A stretch of DNA of 12,762 nt from Thermoactinomycetaceae bacterium (GCA_025449475.1 JANWJM010000148.1:1-12762), one strand, 5' to 3'. Numbered from the stretch's first letter, positions 1 through 6,517 are shown. Notes: a model not told the origin generated them from the sequence alone. Numbers and translations are program-made.

Positions 1-552
1 GAAGAAAGGAATATTAAGCTTACCTATCTTCCATTTATTATCAAAGCGGCTATCGCAGCACTAAAAGAATATCCGATTATCAATGCATCGATCGATGATG
101 AGAAGGAAGAGATCGTTGTCAAACATTTTTATCATATTGGTCTTGCGACAGCTACAGATCAGGGATTACTTGTTCCCGTCATCAAAAATGCGGATCAGAA
201 GACGATTTTTGAGCTTGCGGAAGAGATTACGGATAAGGCGACTCGAGCACGTAGCATGAAGTTAACGCCAAGTGAGATGTCCGGCAGTACCTTCACCATT
301 ACCAATATTGGTGGTTATGGTACGCAATACTTTACTCCGATTATCAATTATCCGGAAGTGGCCATTTTAGGGGTTGGTACCATTCAAAAGAAGCCTGTTG
401 TTCATGAGGATGAGATCGTCATTCGACCTCAAATGTTCTTCTCGCTCAGTTTTGATCATCGTTTGATCGACGGTGATGTGGCTGCGAAATTTTTGCGTCG
501 TATCAAGCAGTATCTGGAAAAACCAAGTTTGTTAATGATGGAGATGAGATAA
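1..552 (+). CDS. pdhC: Pyruvate dehydrogenase E2 (dihydrolipoamide acetyltransferase), C-terminal part only
   Basis: This open frame runs in from the left edge, so only the last 183 residues are present. It is the catalytic acyltransferase domain of a 2-oxo acid dehydrogenase E2. The active-site motif SFDHRLIDGD is visible, with His153 and Asp157 of this fragment in the HxxxDG arrangement that moves the acyl group from lipoyl-lysine to CoA. The stretch TFTITNIGGYGTQYFTPIIN is the typical E2 core signature. The lipoyl and peripheral-subunit-binding domains must lie upstream of the window. The gene ends one base before the lipoamide dehydrogenase start, so the two are co-transcribed and translationally adjacent, as in Bacillus pdhABCD. 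Seen: the E2 domain and the E3 neighbour. Inferred: a pyruvate rather than branched-chain substrate, mainly because the neighbouring E3 begins like Bacillus PdhD. Confidence 0.93.
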   Translation, partial: EERNIKLTYLPFIIKAAIAALKEYPIINASIDDEKEEIVVKHFYHIGLATATDQGLLVPVIKNADQKTIFELAEEITDKATRARSMKLTPSEMSGSTFTITNIGGYGTQYFTPIINYPEVAILGVGTIQKKPVVHEDEIVIRPQMFFSLSFDHRLIDGDVAAKFLRRIKQYLEKPSLLMMEMR

Positions 553-553
553 G

Positions 554-1924
554 ATGGTAGTAGGAGACCTTGCGCAAGAAGTAGATGTACTCGTAATTGG
601 GGCTGGTCCAGGTGGTTATGTAGCGGCGATTCGCGCAGCCCAACTCGGAAAAAGTTTGGTCATTGTTGATAAAGCCGAGTTGGGTGGAGTCTGTCTGAAT
701 CGCGGCTGTATTCCATCCAAAGCGATTATCAGTGCATCGGAACGTTTTCATGACATGGAACAAGCAGACGAAATGGGTATTGAGATCAATGGTGAAGTCC
801 GCGTCAATCTGCCTCAATTGATGAAATGGAAAAATAAAGTAGAAATTGTATCCGGAGAAGCCTTTTTTACGGACACTAATCGGGTTCGCGTCGTCAATGA
901 AAGCTCTGGACAAACGTATCAATTTCGCCATGTGATTATTGCGACTGGCACAAGAGAATGTGAACTTCCTGCTCTCCCCTTTGATGAGAAACGTGTCATC
1001 TCATCCACAAGAGCACTCGAATTGGATGAGATTCCAAAGCGTTTGATTGTCGTGGGTGGGGGATATATCGGACTTGAATTAGGCACAGCATATGCGAAAT
1101 TAGGCTCGAAGGTCACGATTCTGGAAGCTGAGAAAACACTCCTACCAGGTGTAGACCCCATGATCACCAAGATGGTACAACGTCGTTTGAAAAAACTTGG
1201 TGTTCAAGTGGTTTCAAACGCCTTGGTGATCGGTGGAGAGAATACAGGTGAAGAAGTGACGGTTACAGCAAAGGTCAACGGAGAAGAGCAATCCTTTGTC
1301 GCAGATTACTCGCTCGTTGCCATTGGTCGAGTTCCAAATACCGATTCGTTAGGCTTAGAAGCCATTGGTGTCGAACTTGATGAACACGGTTTTATTAAGA
1401 TAAATGAGCAATGTCGCACCAATATTGATCATATCTTTGCGATTGGTGATTGTGCAGGGGGCGAACTACTTGCTCATAAAGCAAGTTATGAAGGAAAGGT
1501 TGCTGCTGAGGTCATTAGTGGAAAGAAGAGTGCAATTGATTATCTTGCCATGCCCCATGTGATCTTTAGTGATCCAGAGATTGCTTATACCGGTTTAACT
1601 GAAGAGAAGGCGAAGAAAGAAGGTTATCGTCCTGTTGTCAGTCGCTTCCCATTCCAAGCCTTAGGTCGAGCATTAACGATGAATCGCACAGACGGATTTG
1701 TTCAAGTGGTTGCCGATGATGAGACCAAACAAGTCCTAGGAGTCCAAATCGTGGGACCAGAAGCATCATCATTAATCGGAGAGGCTGTTTTTGCAATTGA
1801 AATGGGGGCAAATGCGGAGGATCTCAGTTTAACGATCCATCCTCATCCCACGTTGTCGGAAGGGATTATGGAGGCGGCAGAAGGGATTTTAGGTCAATCT
1901 GTGCATATGATCAATCGTAAATAA
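554..1924 (+). CDS. pdhD: Dihydrolipoamide dehydrogenase (E3) of the pyruvate dehydrogenase complex
   Basis: A 456-residue flavoprotein disulfide reductase that reoxidises dihydrolipoamide on E2 and passes electrons through FAD to NAD+. The FAD-binding GAGPGG is at residues 16-21. The redox disulfide is in GGVCLNRGCIPSK (Cys47 and Cys52). The NAD-binding GGGYIGLE is near residue 170. The C-terminal catalytic dyad is in HPHPTLSE (His431 and Glu436). The second FAD motif, TNIDHIFAIGDCAGG, lies near residue 295. Length is normal for the family. The ATG start begins MVVGD, the same opening as Bacillus PdhD, and GGAG at 540-543 is a usable ribosome site inside the end of the E2 gene. It is the last gene of the operon, followed by a clear terminator. 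No key residue is missing. Confidence 0.96.
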   Translation: MVVGDLAQEVDVLVIGAGPGGYVAAIRAAQLGKSLVIVDKAELGGVCLNRGCIPSKAIISASERFHDMEQADEMGIEINGEVRVNLPQLMKWKNKVEIVSGEAFFTDTNRVRVVNESSGQTYQFRHVIIATGTRECELPALPFDEKRVISSTRALELDEIPKRLIVVGGGYIGLELGTAYAKLGSKVTILEAEKTLLPGVDPMITKMVQRRLKKLGVQVVSNALVIGGENTGEEVTVTAKVNGEEQSFVADYSLVAIGRVPNTDSLGLEAIGVELDEHGFIKINEQCRTNIDHIFAIGDCAGGELLAHKASYEGKVAAEVISGKKSAIDYLAMPHVIFSDPEIAYTGLTEEKAKKEGYRPVVSRFPFQALGRALTMNRTDGFVQVVADDETKQVLGVQIVGPEASSLIGEAVFAIEMGANAEDLSLTIHPHPTLSEGIMEAAEGILGQSVHMINRK

Positions 1925-1929
1925 AGAGA

Positions 1930-1967
1930 AAGAGGTCGCTGGCATTCTTCAGCGACTTCTTCTATTT
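1930..1967 (+). terminator. Rho-independent terminator of the pdh operon
   Basis: A 12-bp stem (1930-1941 with 1950-1961, one G-T wobble) encloses an 8-base loop. It is followed by an interrupted T-rich run (TCTATTT). It begins six bases after the pdhD stop codon. The T tract is imperfect, so some readthrough into the thioesterase gene is possible. Confidence 0.8.
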
Positions 1968-1985
1968 GATCGTGTAGGGCTTCAT

Positions 1986-1995
1986 AAGAGAGGTG
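1986..1995 (+). promoter_or_regulatory. Ribosome binding site deciding the TTG start of the thioesterase
   Basis: AAGAGAGGTG matches 8 of 10 bases of the anti-16S consensus AAAGGAGGTG, with a six-base spacer to TTG 2002. It contains the alternative in-frame GTG at 1993, which argues against that codon as the start. Confidence 0.7.
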
Positions 1996-2001
1996 TTTCC
2001 A

Positions 2002-2391
2002 TTGAAGACAAGATTACAGATTGAAGTACGTCCAACCGAGATTGATATGCTTGGTCATGTAAATAATGCCAAGTATTTGGAGTATCTCGAGTGGGGAAGA
2101 GAAAAGTGGTACGACCAGGTGGGAATTTCGTTTGCTGAAATGAGTAAGAATGGTTTGGCGACTGTAACCGTCCGAATCACTATCAACTATCGAAAAGAGG
2201 TGGTCTTAGGGGAAAAGTTGACCATTATCACTCAACCGCTACGGAAAGGGTTCAAAAGTTTTACACTTGAACAAATAATATGGAATGAACAGCAAGAAAA
2301 AGTTACTGATGCGGAAGTCACCATTGCGGTTATCTCTTTAAAAGAGCGCAGGGCGGTTCCATTACCTGATGTAATCCGAAGGATATTTTAA
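2002..2391 (+). CDS. Hot-dog fold acyl-CoA thioesterase (4HBT / YbgC-FadM type)
   Basis: A 129-residue single-domain protein, a normal length for the 4-hydroxybenzoyl-CoA thioesterase superfamily. The N-terminal motif EIDMLGHVNNAKYLEYLEWGRE matches the conserved DxxGHVNNxxY region, with an Asp in the usual catalytic position (residue 14). The middle segment ITINYRKEVVLGEKLTI is the typical second strand pair. It should hydrolyse an acyl-CoA thioester in the cytoplasm; the substrate cannot be read from sequence. I place the start at TTG 2002. AAGAGAGGTG at 1986-1995 is a near-consensus ribosome site six bases upstream. The longer in-frame GTG at 1993 lies inside that site and would have no site of its own. 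The gene sits about 40 bases after the pdh terminator, and I find no convincing promoter of its own. Confidence 0.85.
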   Translation: MKTRLQIEVRPTEIDMLGHVNNAKYLEYLEWGREKWYDQVGISFAEMSKNGLATVTVRITINYRKEVVLGEKLTIITQPLRKGFKSFTLEQIIWNEQQEKVTDAEVTIAVISLKERRAVPLPDVIRRIF

Positions 2392-2397
2392 TGGGAT

Positions 2398-2416
2398 AAA
2401 ATATGCTTCATATTTT
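2398..2416. terminator. Possible weak bidirectional hairpin between converging genes
   Basis: An 8-bp perfect but AT-rich stem (AAAATATG, 2398-2405, with 2409-2416) and a 3-base loop lie between the converging thioesterase and ydcF-like genes. It covers the ydcF-like stop codon. A and T runs on both sides would give U tails in both directions, but the stem is weak. Confidence 0.35.
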
Positions 2417-2995
2417 CTCGATATATTGCTTTAAAATCGCGAGGCATTCACGTGATTTATGAAAAGGCGTCCATAATGCGGTTGAATGGACAGGGGCAGG
2501 AACAGCATTGATATTTGCCTGTTTCGCATAGGTTAATGCACGATGCATATGGTAATCGTGTGTAATGATATAGACTTCGTGAAATGAATGTTGCCGAATG
2601 ATTTTTGCACTGTAATAGAAATTTTCTTTTGTGTTTGACGACTCTTTCTCTAACAGAAGCTGTTTTTTTGATACGCCTCTTTGGGTTAGATACCTTGCCA
2701 TGGCTTCGGCTTCACTGATTGCTGCTCTTCCTCGTCCACCCGAGAGAATCAAATAATCGACTTTCCTCTGTTGAATCAATTGAAACGCTACATTGAGTCG
2801 CTCCTGCAAAGCGGGACTTGGTTGGTTGTCCCAAAGAGCAGCACCTAAGACGATGCCAACTTGACGTTTTTTCCCATCGGGGTCAATATGATCATATTTC
2901 GAAACAAGTGAATAGAGAAAAAGATATGACATCAAGGCCACAAAAAAGAAAAGCTGAATCAAGATCAACCATTTCCAATCAGACATTTTGATCAC
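2408..2995 (-). CDS. YdcF/SanA-like DUF218 membrane-anchored protein
   Basis: A 195-residue protein with one N-terminal membrane helix (about residues 8-30), followed by a DUF218 (YdcF/SanA/ElyC) domain. The conserved family blocks are in order: VGIVLGAALWDNQPSPALQERL (53-74), LILSGGRG (82-89) with SEAEAM shortly after, SSNTKENFYYS (119-129), and the YIITHDYHMHRA block near residue 145. Some relatives have been linked to the cell envelope, but the biochemical role is unsettled. Positive residues flank the helix ambiguously, so I do not assign topology with confidence; the domain is probably outside. The start is GTG 2995, with GAAGGAG (3009-3003) seven bases upstream. ATG three codons later would be too far from that site. 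It starts 26 bases after the YqkB-like stop codon, so the two form an operon. Confidence 0.85.
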   Translation of the reverse strand: MIKMSDWKWLILIQLFFFVALMSYLFLYSLVSKYDHIDPDGKKRQVGIVLGAALWDNQPSPALQERLNVAFQLIQQRKVDYLILSGGRGRAAISEAEAMARYLTQRGVSKKQLLLEKESSNTKENFYYSAKIIRQHSFHEVYIITHDYHMHRALTYAKQANINAVPAPVHSTALWTPFHKSRECLAILKQYIEKI

Positions 2996-3021
2996 GTATC
3001 GGCTCCTTCATTCGTGCATGA

Positions 3022-3333
3022 TTAACCATTCCATTGACATTCGGATGGAAAAGAGGGATTGGGATGAAAGATGGACAGCTTTCCGGTGGATCGATCTACA
3101 TCGATCACCAATCCATTTAACCAATCAAATCTCGATTGATCGACAAAGGGGATTCCATGTAATTCGATCACATTTTGATCCTCTCTCACCTCTGTAAGTT
3201 CAAGTGCAAATGAAGGAGTACTACATCCCGAGGTTAAAGGTACAATTTGAAAGGCAAGTGGTTGATCATTTTCTTCTTCAAGTAAATAGAGTTTTAACGT
3301 TGCACGTGCAAGCTCACTGATCTGAATATTCAC
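3022..3333 (-). CDS. YqkB/IscA-like Fe-S cluster biogenesis-domain protein
   Basis: A 103-residue cytoplasmic protein resembling the HesB/IscA core fold as found in Bacillus YqkB-type proteins. Visible features are the start MNIQISELARATLKLYL, the block around TSGCSTPSFALEL with Cys37 in the place of the first IscA cysteine, the strand and turn at FVDQSRFDWLNGLVIDVDRS (63-82), and a tail ending PSECQWNG. IscA proteins usually have three cysteines, the last two as CxC. Here only one remains near the end (Cys99), so classical cluster carriage is uncertain. I choose GTG 3333: AAAAGGGG (3350-3343) lies nine bases upstream, and the protein then begins as the family does. Longer frames up to 3456 have no ribosome site, and their extra residues are unlike the family. 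It is first in an operon with the ydcF-like gene and divergent from tpx. Confidence 0.75.
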   Translation of the reverse strand: MNIQISELARATLKLYLLEEENDQPLAFQIVPLTSGCSTPSFALELTEVREDQNVIELHGIPFVDQSRFDWLNGLVIDVDRSTGKLSIFHPNPSFPSECQWNG

Positions 3334-3342
3334 GAGTATATG

Positions 3343-3350
3343 CCCCTTTT
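3343..3350 (-). promoter_or_regulatory. Ribosome binding site deciding the GTG start of the YqkB-like gene
   Basis: On the minus strand AAAAGGGG lies nine bases before GTG 3333. The upstream in-frame ATG codons at 3354 and 3456 have no comparable site. Confidence 0.55.
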
Positions 3351-3401
3351 GCATGTTTTGTGCATCAGCTTGAGAATCATACACTGATGAGGAGAGGTGG
3401 C

Positions 3402-3414
3402 ATATTCTATCATA
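3402..3414 (-). promoter_or_regulatory. Candidate promoter -10 region for the YqkB-like/ydcF-like operon
   Basis: Reading leftward, TGGTATGATAGAATA contains an extended -10 (TG-N-TATGAT) at 3417-3409. A possible -35, TTGAAA (3435-3430), is 15 bases upstream, which is short but tolerable with an extended -10. The 12-base core TATGATAGAATA recurs in mirror orientation before tpx at 3462-3473. Confidence 0.45.
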
Positions 3415-3461
3415 CCAAATTTTTGCCGCTTTCAAAAATCGAACATAATCTTTCACATGCT

Positions 3462-3473
3462 TATGATAGAATA
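3462..3473 (+). promoter_or_regulatory. tpx: Candidate promoter -10 region for tpx
   Basis: TATGATAGAATA offers two overlapping -10 hexamers, TATGAT (3462-3467) and TAGAAT (3467-3472), 34-45 bases before the tpx start. The -35 is poor (TCGAAC at 3439-3444 with 17-base spacing matches 3 of 6), so an activator or a relaxed promoter is possible. The same 12 bases occur inverted at 3403-3414. Confidence 0.45.
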
Positions 3474-3506
3474 GATGGGAAAGTTGAAATTTTAAAGGAG
3501 GTTATC

Positions 3507-4031
3507 ATGGTGGCAGAGGAACGACTAGGAGCCGTAACATTTAAGGGAAACCCCGTTACCCTAATTGGTCCGGAATTAAAGGTAGGCGATCCAGCCCCCA
3601 ATTTTACTGTCTTAGCCAATGATCTATCCCCTGTGACGTTAGAAGATAGCAGAGGGACAGTGCGGATTATGAGTGTTGTTCCTTCATTGGATACAGGTGT
3701 ATGCGATTTGCAAACTCGTCGCTTTAATGAGGAAGCTGCCAACATTCCTGATGTAAAGGTTTTAACCGTTAGCGTTGATTTGCCTTTTGCACAAAAACGT
3801 TGGTGTGGGGCGGCTGACATTGATCGAGTGCAGACTCTATCCGATCATCGCGATCTCTCATTTGGCAATGCTTATGGGGTGACGATCAAAGAACTTCGTT
3901 TGTTAGCGAGAGCAGTGTTTGTGGTTGATCAAAATGACCGAATCGCTTATGTTGAGTATGTGCCCGAAGTAACTCAGCATCCTGACTATGAAAGTCCCAT
4001 TCTCGCGGCCAAGAAAGCTCTTGAAGGATAA
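3507..4031 (+). CDS. tpx: Thiol peroxidase Tpx (atypical 2-Cys peroxiredoxin)
   Basis: A 174-residue peroxiredoxin that reduces hydrogen peroxide and organic peroxides using thioredoxin, in the cytoplasm. The peroxidatic cysteine is Cys66 in PSLDTGVCDLQTRRF. The resolving cysteine is Cys100 in LPFAQKRWCGAADI. Both align with the Tpx pattern known from E. coli (PSxDTGVC and LPFAQxRxCG). The N-terminal block VTFKGNPVTLIG and the C-terminal YVEYVPEVTQHPDYE are also typical. The start is ATG 3507, after AAAGGAGG (3494-3501) with a five-base spacer. The frame is open further upstream to 3360, but that part carries the promoter region and has no site of its own. It is monocistronic: divergent from the YqkB-like operon and followed by a strong terminator. 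Confidence 0.97.
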   Translation: MVAEERLGAVTFKGNPVTLIGPELKVGDPAPNFTVLANDLSPVTLEDSRGTVRIMSVVPSLDTGVCDLQTRRFNEEAANIPDVKVLTVSVDLPFAQKRWCGAADIDRVQTLSDHRDLSFGNAYGVTIKELRLLARAVFVVDQNDRIAYVEYVPEVTQHPDYESPILAAKKALEG

Positions 4032-4051
4032 GTCGATAGAAAATGTTGTCT

Positions 4052-4080
4052 AAAACCCACGGTTTGAATCGTGGGTTTTT
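4052..4080 (+). terminator. Rho-independent terminator of tpx
   Basis: A perfect 10-bp stem (AAAACCCACG at 4052-4061 with 4070-4079) encloses an 8-base loop and runs into five T residues, 20 bases after the tpx stop codon. The A run on the left would also give some activity on the other strand. Confidence 0.88.
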
Positions 4081-4081
4081 C

Positions 4082-4196
4082 AGACCCCATTGTTCGGTAA
4101 ACCGTGGTTACCGAGTGCAAGAATACTTTGTGATAACAGGCTGATAGTGGCAAAAGCTTGGCCACGAAGAGATTGGATGGAGCCTGTTCTTTTTTT
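4082..4196 (+). ncRNA. Candidate structured small RNA or tpx 3' region, unrecognised
   Basis: No plausible gene covers this stretch between the tpx terminator and the end of the MFS gene. On the plus strand it can form a hairpin from TCGGTAA (4094-4100) and TTACCGA (4108-4114), then a longer element. The second element has outer stem AACAGGCT/AGCCTGTT (4135-4142 with 4181-4188), inner stem GTGGC/GCCAC (4147-4151 with 4161-4165), then C and seven T residues. That layout resembles a small RNA with its own terminator. I find no good promoter inside it, so it may be made by readthrough past the tpx terminator. It matches no RNA family that I recognise. Confidence 0.35.
4135..4196 (+). terminator. 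Hairpin with T7 tract, plus-strand terminator
   Basis: An 8-bp perfect outer stem, a 5-bp inner hairpin and a seven-T tract (4190-4196) point to plus-strand termination. On the minus strand no T run follows, so it does not serve the converging MFS gene. The interior is larger than usual for a terminator. Confidence 0.55.
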
Positions 4197-4229
4197 GTTG
4201 TTACGGGTTCAAACGTGACAAAGAACCGG

Positions 4230-5423
4230 TTACTCCAATGGCTGATGAGAAGATTTTTGTTTGGATGAAACAAGTAAATAGATCCCTATAACTCCCAGAA
4301 CGAAAATAGAACAGATAAGATACAACTTTTGAAATCCTACAATTGTAACAAGGAGACCCAAAAGAAAAGAACCGATGGCAATGCCTGTATCAAATAGTGT
4401 GAAAAAGGTTGCCGTCGCATGACTACTTCTCGAAGGATGAGTGGTTTGAACAGCCATCGTTTGAAAGCTTGGGGTGACCATTCCAACTCCTAATCCAATC
4501 ATGGCTGCTGATAAGAGCAACATCCAATCACGATTTGTAAAACTGAGCATGACAAGCCCGATTGCAAAAAATAATAAACCTGGTATAACCACATAATTGG
4601 GTCCAAGTTGATCAAACTTCTTGCCCACATAGGGTCTGGATACCAACATCGCAATTGCATAGATCAAAAAGAAATAGCTTGCTGTTTGGGAAAGACCAAT
4701 GGAGTCTGAATACACGGAAATAAATGAAATAATACTGGCATAGGCAAAAGAAGTGAAAGCAGCAATCAGTGAAATGGGCAATGCATGGGTCTCAATAAAG
4801 TCATGGATGGAGAATTTGCGTTTCGTGGGAGGAGGGTTCATATTTTTCTCCTGTGGGATATCCACCCATCTCGCAACCAATACGGTAAGAAATGTGATGA
4901 TGCTTAAATAGACAAATAGGATTTGGAATGATACAAACTGTAGGAATGTTAAGCTCATAAAGGGTCCCAATACAACGGCTAAATTCACGGCTATGGCAAA
5001 ATATCCAATCCCTTCTCCATGATGTTCTTTTGGGACTACATTGGCTGCAATGGCTCCTGTCGCAGTGGTGACGAAGCCAAACGAAAGACCATGTATGAAT
5101 CGTAGAACTAATAACCAAGTAAATTCGTGAATCCATATATAGGCACAAGTGGTTAAAGCAAAGGCGACAACTCCAAGAATGAGTCCCCTTTTCATGCCGG
5201 TGATATCTAAAATTTTAGCAGAGATTAAACGTATTAAGATTGCTGCGATTAGCAAAACTGTGACGACTAATCCACCATCAGCACCCGATCCACCTAAATC
5301 ATGAATTACATATAGCGGAAGTGTTGTTAATAACGCGTAGAAGACGATAAATATCATAAGTTGTGTAAGGGAGATGCTTATAAAACTTTTGGTCCAAATC
5401 CGTTGTTTTTTCACATAACTCAT
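4230..5423 (-). CDS. MFS transporter, probable drug or metabolite efflux
   Basis: A 397-residue polytopic membrane protein with about 12 predicted helices and a hydrophilic centre (about residues 190-212, QEKNMNPPPTKRK), the usual 6+6 major facilitator layout. The loop between helices 2 and 3, AKILDITGMKRGLILG (about residues 69-84), is a variant of MFS motif A (GxxxDxxGxRxxxxxG). The segment RFIHGLSFGFVTTATGAIAANVVP is the helix 4-5 region often seen in proton-coupled multidrug exporters. The substrate cannot be read from sequence. The start is ATG 5423, with AAGGAGA about ten bases upstream. It stands alone on the minus strand, converging on tpx and divergent from the ABC ATPase gene. I see no clean terminator; the hairpin at 4200-4233 covers its stop codon but lacks a T run on this strand. 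Confidence 0.88.
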   Translation of the reverse strand: MSYVKKQRIWTKSFISISLTQLMIFIVFYALLTTLPLYVIHDLGGSGADGGLVVTVLLIAAILIRLISAKILDITGMKRGLILGVVAFALTTCAYIWIHEFTWLLVLRFIHGLSFGFVTTATGAIAANVVPKEHHGEGIGYFAIAVNLAVVLGPFMSLTFLQFVSFQILFVYLSIITFLTVLVARWVDIPQEKNMNPPPTKRKFSIHDFIETHALPISLIAAFTSFAYASIISFISVYSDSIGLSQTASYFFLIYAIAMLVSRPYVGKKFDQLGPNYVVIPGLLFFAIGLVMLSFTNRDWMLLLSAAMIGLGVGMVTPSFQTMAVQTTHPSRSSHATATFFTLFDTGIAIGSFLLGLLVTIVGFQKLYLICSIFVLGVIGIYLLVSSKQKSSHQPLE

Positions 5424-5692
5424 AATTTTTCATCTCCTTTTTAATTTTTTGACATCTACCGATCTCTCTTCCTTTCGTTTGATCGGAAACATGATCATTC
5501 TACCATTAAAAACAGGCTGATGTTCCCCTATGAAAAAGATGGACAGATAAGAAGCAATAGTAGAAAATGGAGAAAAGATGGTTCCTTTTTGTTATTTTTT
5601 CATCCAGTTGTTTTATTTATGACTAATCTTTGTAAACTCTATCATTTTTTATAAAATTTCGGTATCCTAATAATAGCTGTATATTAGAAAGG
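5424..5692. other. AT-rich divergent intergenic region between MFS and ABC ATPase genes
   Basis: No credible gene is present. The right end carries the ABC promoter. For the MFS gene, the only minus-strand -10-like hexamer I see is TAGAAT near 5503, without a recognisable -35. GATCGGAAACATGATC (5481-5496) has two GATC sites around a short spacer, which may be chance. I see no riboswitch-like structure or terminator hairpin. Confidence 0.5.
5630..5657 (+). promoter_or_regulatory. Promoter of the ABC ATPase gene
   Basis: A -35 TTGTAA (5630-5635) and a -10 TAAAAT (5652-5657), 16 bases apart, lie 48 bases before the TTG start. Both are close to the vegetative sigma consensus. Confidence 0.6.
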
Positions 5693-5696
5693 ATGG
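5688..5696 (+). promoter_or_regulatory. Ribosome binding site overlapping an in-frame ATG
   Basis: AAAGGATGG is a one-mismatch version of AAAGGAGG with a spare G. The in-frame ATG at 5693 lies inside it with no spacer, while TTG 5705 is eight bases downstream. This favours TTG as the real start. Confidence 0.6.
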
Positions 5697-5704
5697 CGTT
5701 TCCT

Positions 5705-6517
5705 TTGTGGATTGATTGGTCCCATGTGAGAAAACTATATAAAAAACATGTAGCAGGATCGGGGAACAAAAGGAAAAATTTCGATCAACATGTAGCGCTG
5801 TTGGACTTTTCAGCAGCGATCCGAAGCGGTATTACGGTGGTTTTGGGTCCAAAGGGAGCAGGAAAGACATCGTTGTTAAAAATCACGGCAACCATGATGA
5901 TTCCCGATGATGGAAGAATTACTTATCAGACAAGTGATGGAAGACAAATCGTATGGGCGCAGAAACGCTTAACTTCTAATGAAAAATCGGATCTTGCATA
6001 TTTAAGAGAACAGATCGGATATGTCCCTCCTTTACAAAAAATGAATCATCGCATTACCAGTGAAGAAGCACTTCTTTATATTGCTCAGTTAAGAAAGGTT
6101 TCAAATCCACGAAAACGATGTGCAGAAATGATTGCCAAATGGGGGTTAGCTGGTTACCGGAAGACACCTTTGAAGGAATTGCCACTTGCTGTGCTAAAAA
6201 GGCATTTATTGGCGCAAAGTCTGTTATCATCGCCGGAAATTTGGATTTTGGATGAACCGACAGATGGCTTGGATGACCTTGGTCGTTTTCAACTCATCAA
6301 TGAGCTAAAAAAGGAGACAAACGAACGGATTATTTTGCTTGCCACGGAGGATATGGAATTGGCTGAGCTCGCCGATGAACTCATTTTATTAGAATTTGGT
6401 TCATGTCGACGAATTGGTAAGAAGAAATATCTTACGGCAAGTGTTTCGGAAGGAACGGTCGCTGCTTGGTATCAAGCGATGCAGGTTTTTGCCCATCTAT
6501 ATCATCCTGTGATATAA
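5705..6517 (+). CDS. Orphan ABC-type ATPase with degenerate Q-loop, signature and H-loop
   Basis: A 270-residue soluble ATPase of the ABC-2/Ccm-like exporter type. Walker A GPKGAGKTS is at 48-56 (Lys in place of the usual Asn). Walker B IWILDEPTDGLD is at 179-190 with the catalytic Glu184 kept. Three other motifs are altered. The Q-loop IGYVPP has Pro109 where Gln is expected. The signature LSGGQ is replaced by LPLAV (159-163). The H-loop His is Glu215 in LLATEDMELAEL. ATP binding looks possible, but normal dimer-driven hydrolysis is doubtful. No permease gene is nearby, and a TcaA-like gene follows after 127 bases. The start is probably TTG 5705, judged from ribosome-site spacing; ATG 5693 would add four residues. 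It could be a regulatory or structural paralogue of a transport ATPase. Confidence 0.82.
   Translation: MWIDWSHVRKLYKKHVAGSGNKRKNFDQHVALLDFSAAIRSGITVVLGPKGAGKTSLLKITATMMIPDDGRITYQTSDGRQIVWAQKRLTSNEKSDLAYLREQIGYVPPLQKMNHRITSEEALLYIAQLRKVSNPRKRCAEMIAKWGLAGYRKTPLKELPLAVLKRHLLAQSLLSSPEIWILDEPTDGLDDLGRFQLINELKKETNERIILLATEDMELAELADELILLEFGSCRRIGKKKYLTASVSEGTVAAWYQAMQVFAHLYHPVI

Noticed and set aside
503..931. Long minus-strand open frame across pdhD
   Set aside because: It lies opposite an intact, fully recognised lipoamide dehydrogenase and has no recognisable domain or ribosome site. The same applies to the other frames antisense to pdhD, acnA, iclR and the TcaA-like gene.
3334..3456. N-terminal extension of the YqkB-like protein by 41 residues
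   Set aside because: No ribosome site precedes ATG 3456 or 3354, and the family normally begins at the sequence following GTG 3333.
3360..3506. N-terminal extension of Tpx by 49 residues
   Set aside because: The extension lacks a ribosome site, crosses the promoter region and does not resemble Tpx. ATG 3507 follows a perfect AAAGGAGG.
4082..4196. T-box, 6S, SRP or tmRNA identity for the structured stretch
   Set aside because: The T-box GGGTGGNACCGCG core, the SRP RNA tetraloop region and a CCA-type tmRNA end are absent, and the length does not fit 6S RNA.
4200..4233. Hairpin over the MFS stop codon as its terminator
   Set aside because: The stem has two mismatches in 11 pairs, and the minus strand continues with A-rich rather than T-rich sequence.
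4135..5521. Direct repeat AACAGGCTGAT at 4135-4145 and 5511-5521 flanking the MFS gene, suggestive of a mobile cassette
   Set aside because: An 11-base match is expected several times by chance in a window this size, there are no terminal inverted repeats or transposase, and one copy is part of a terminator stem.
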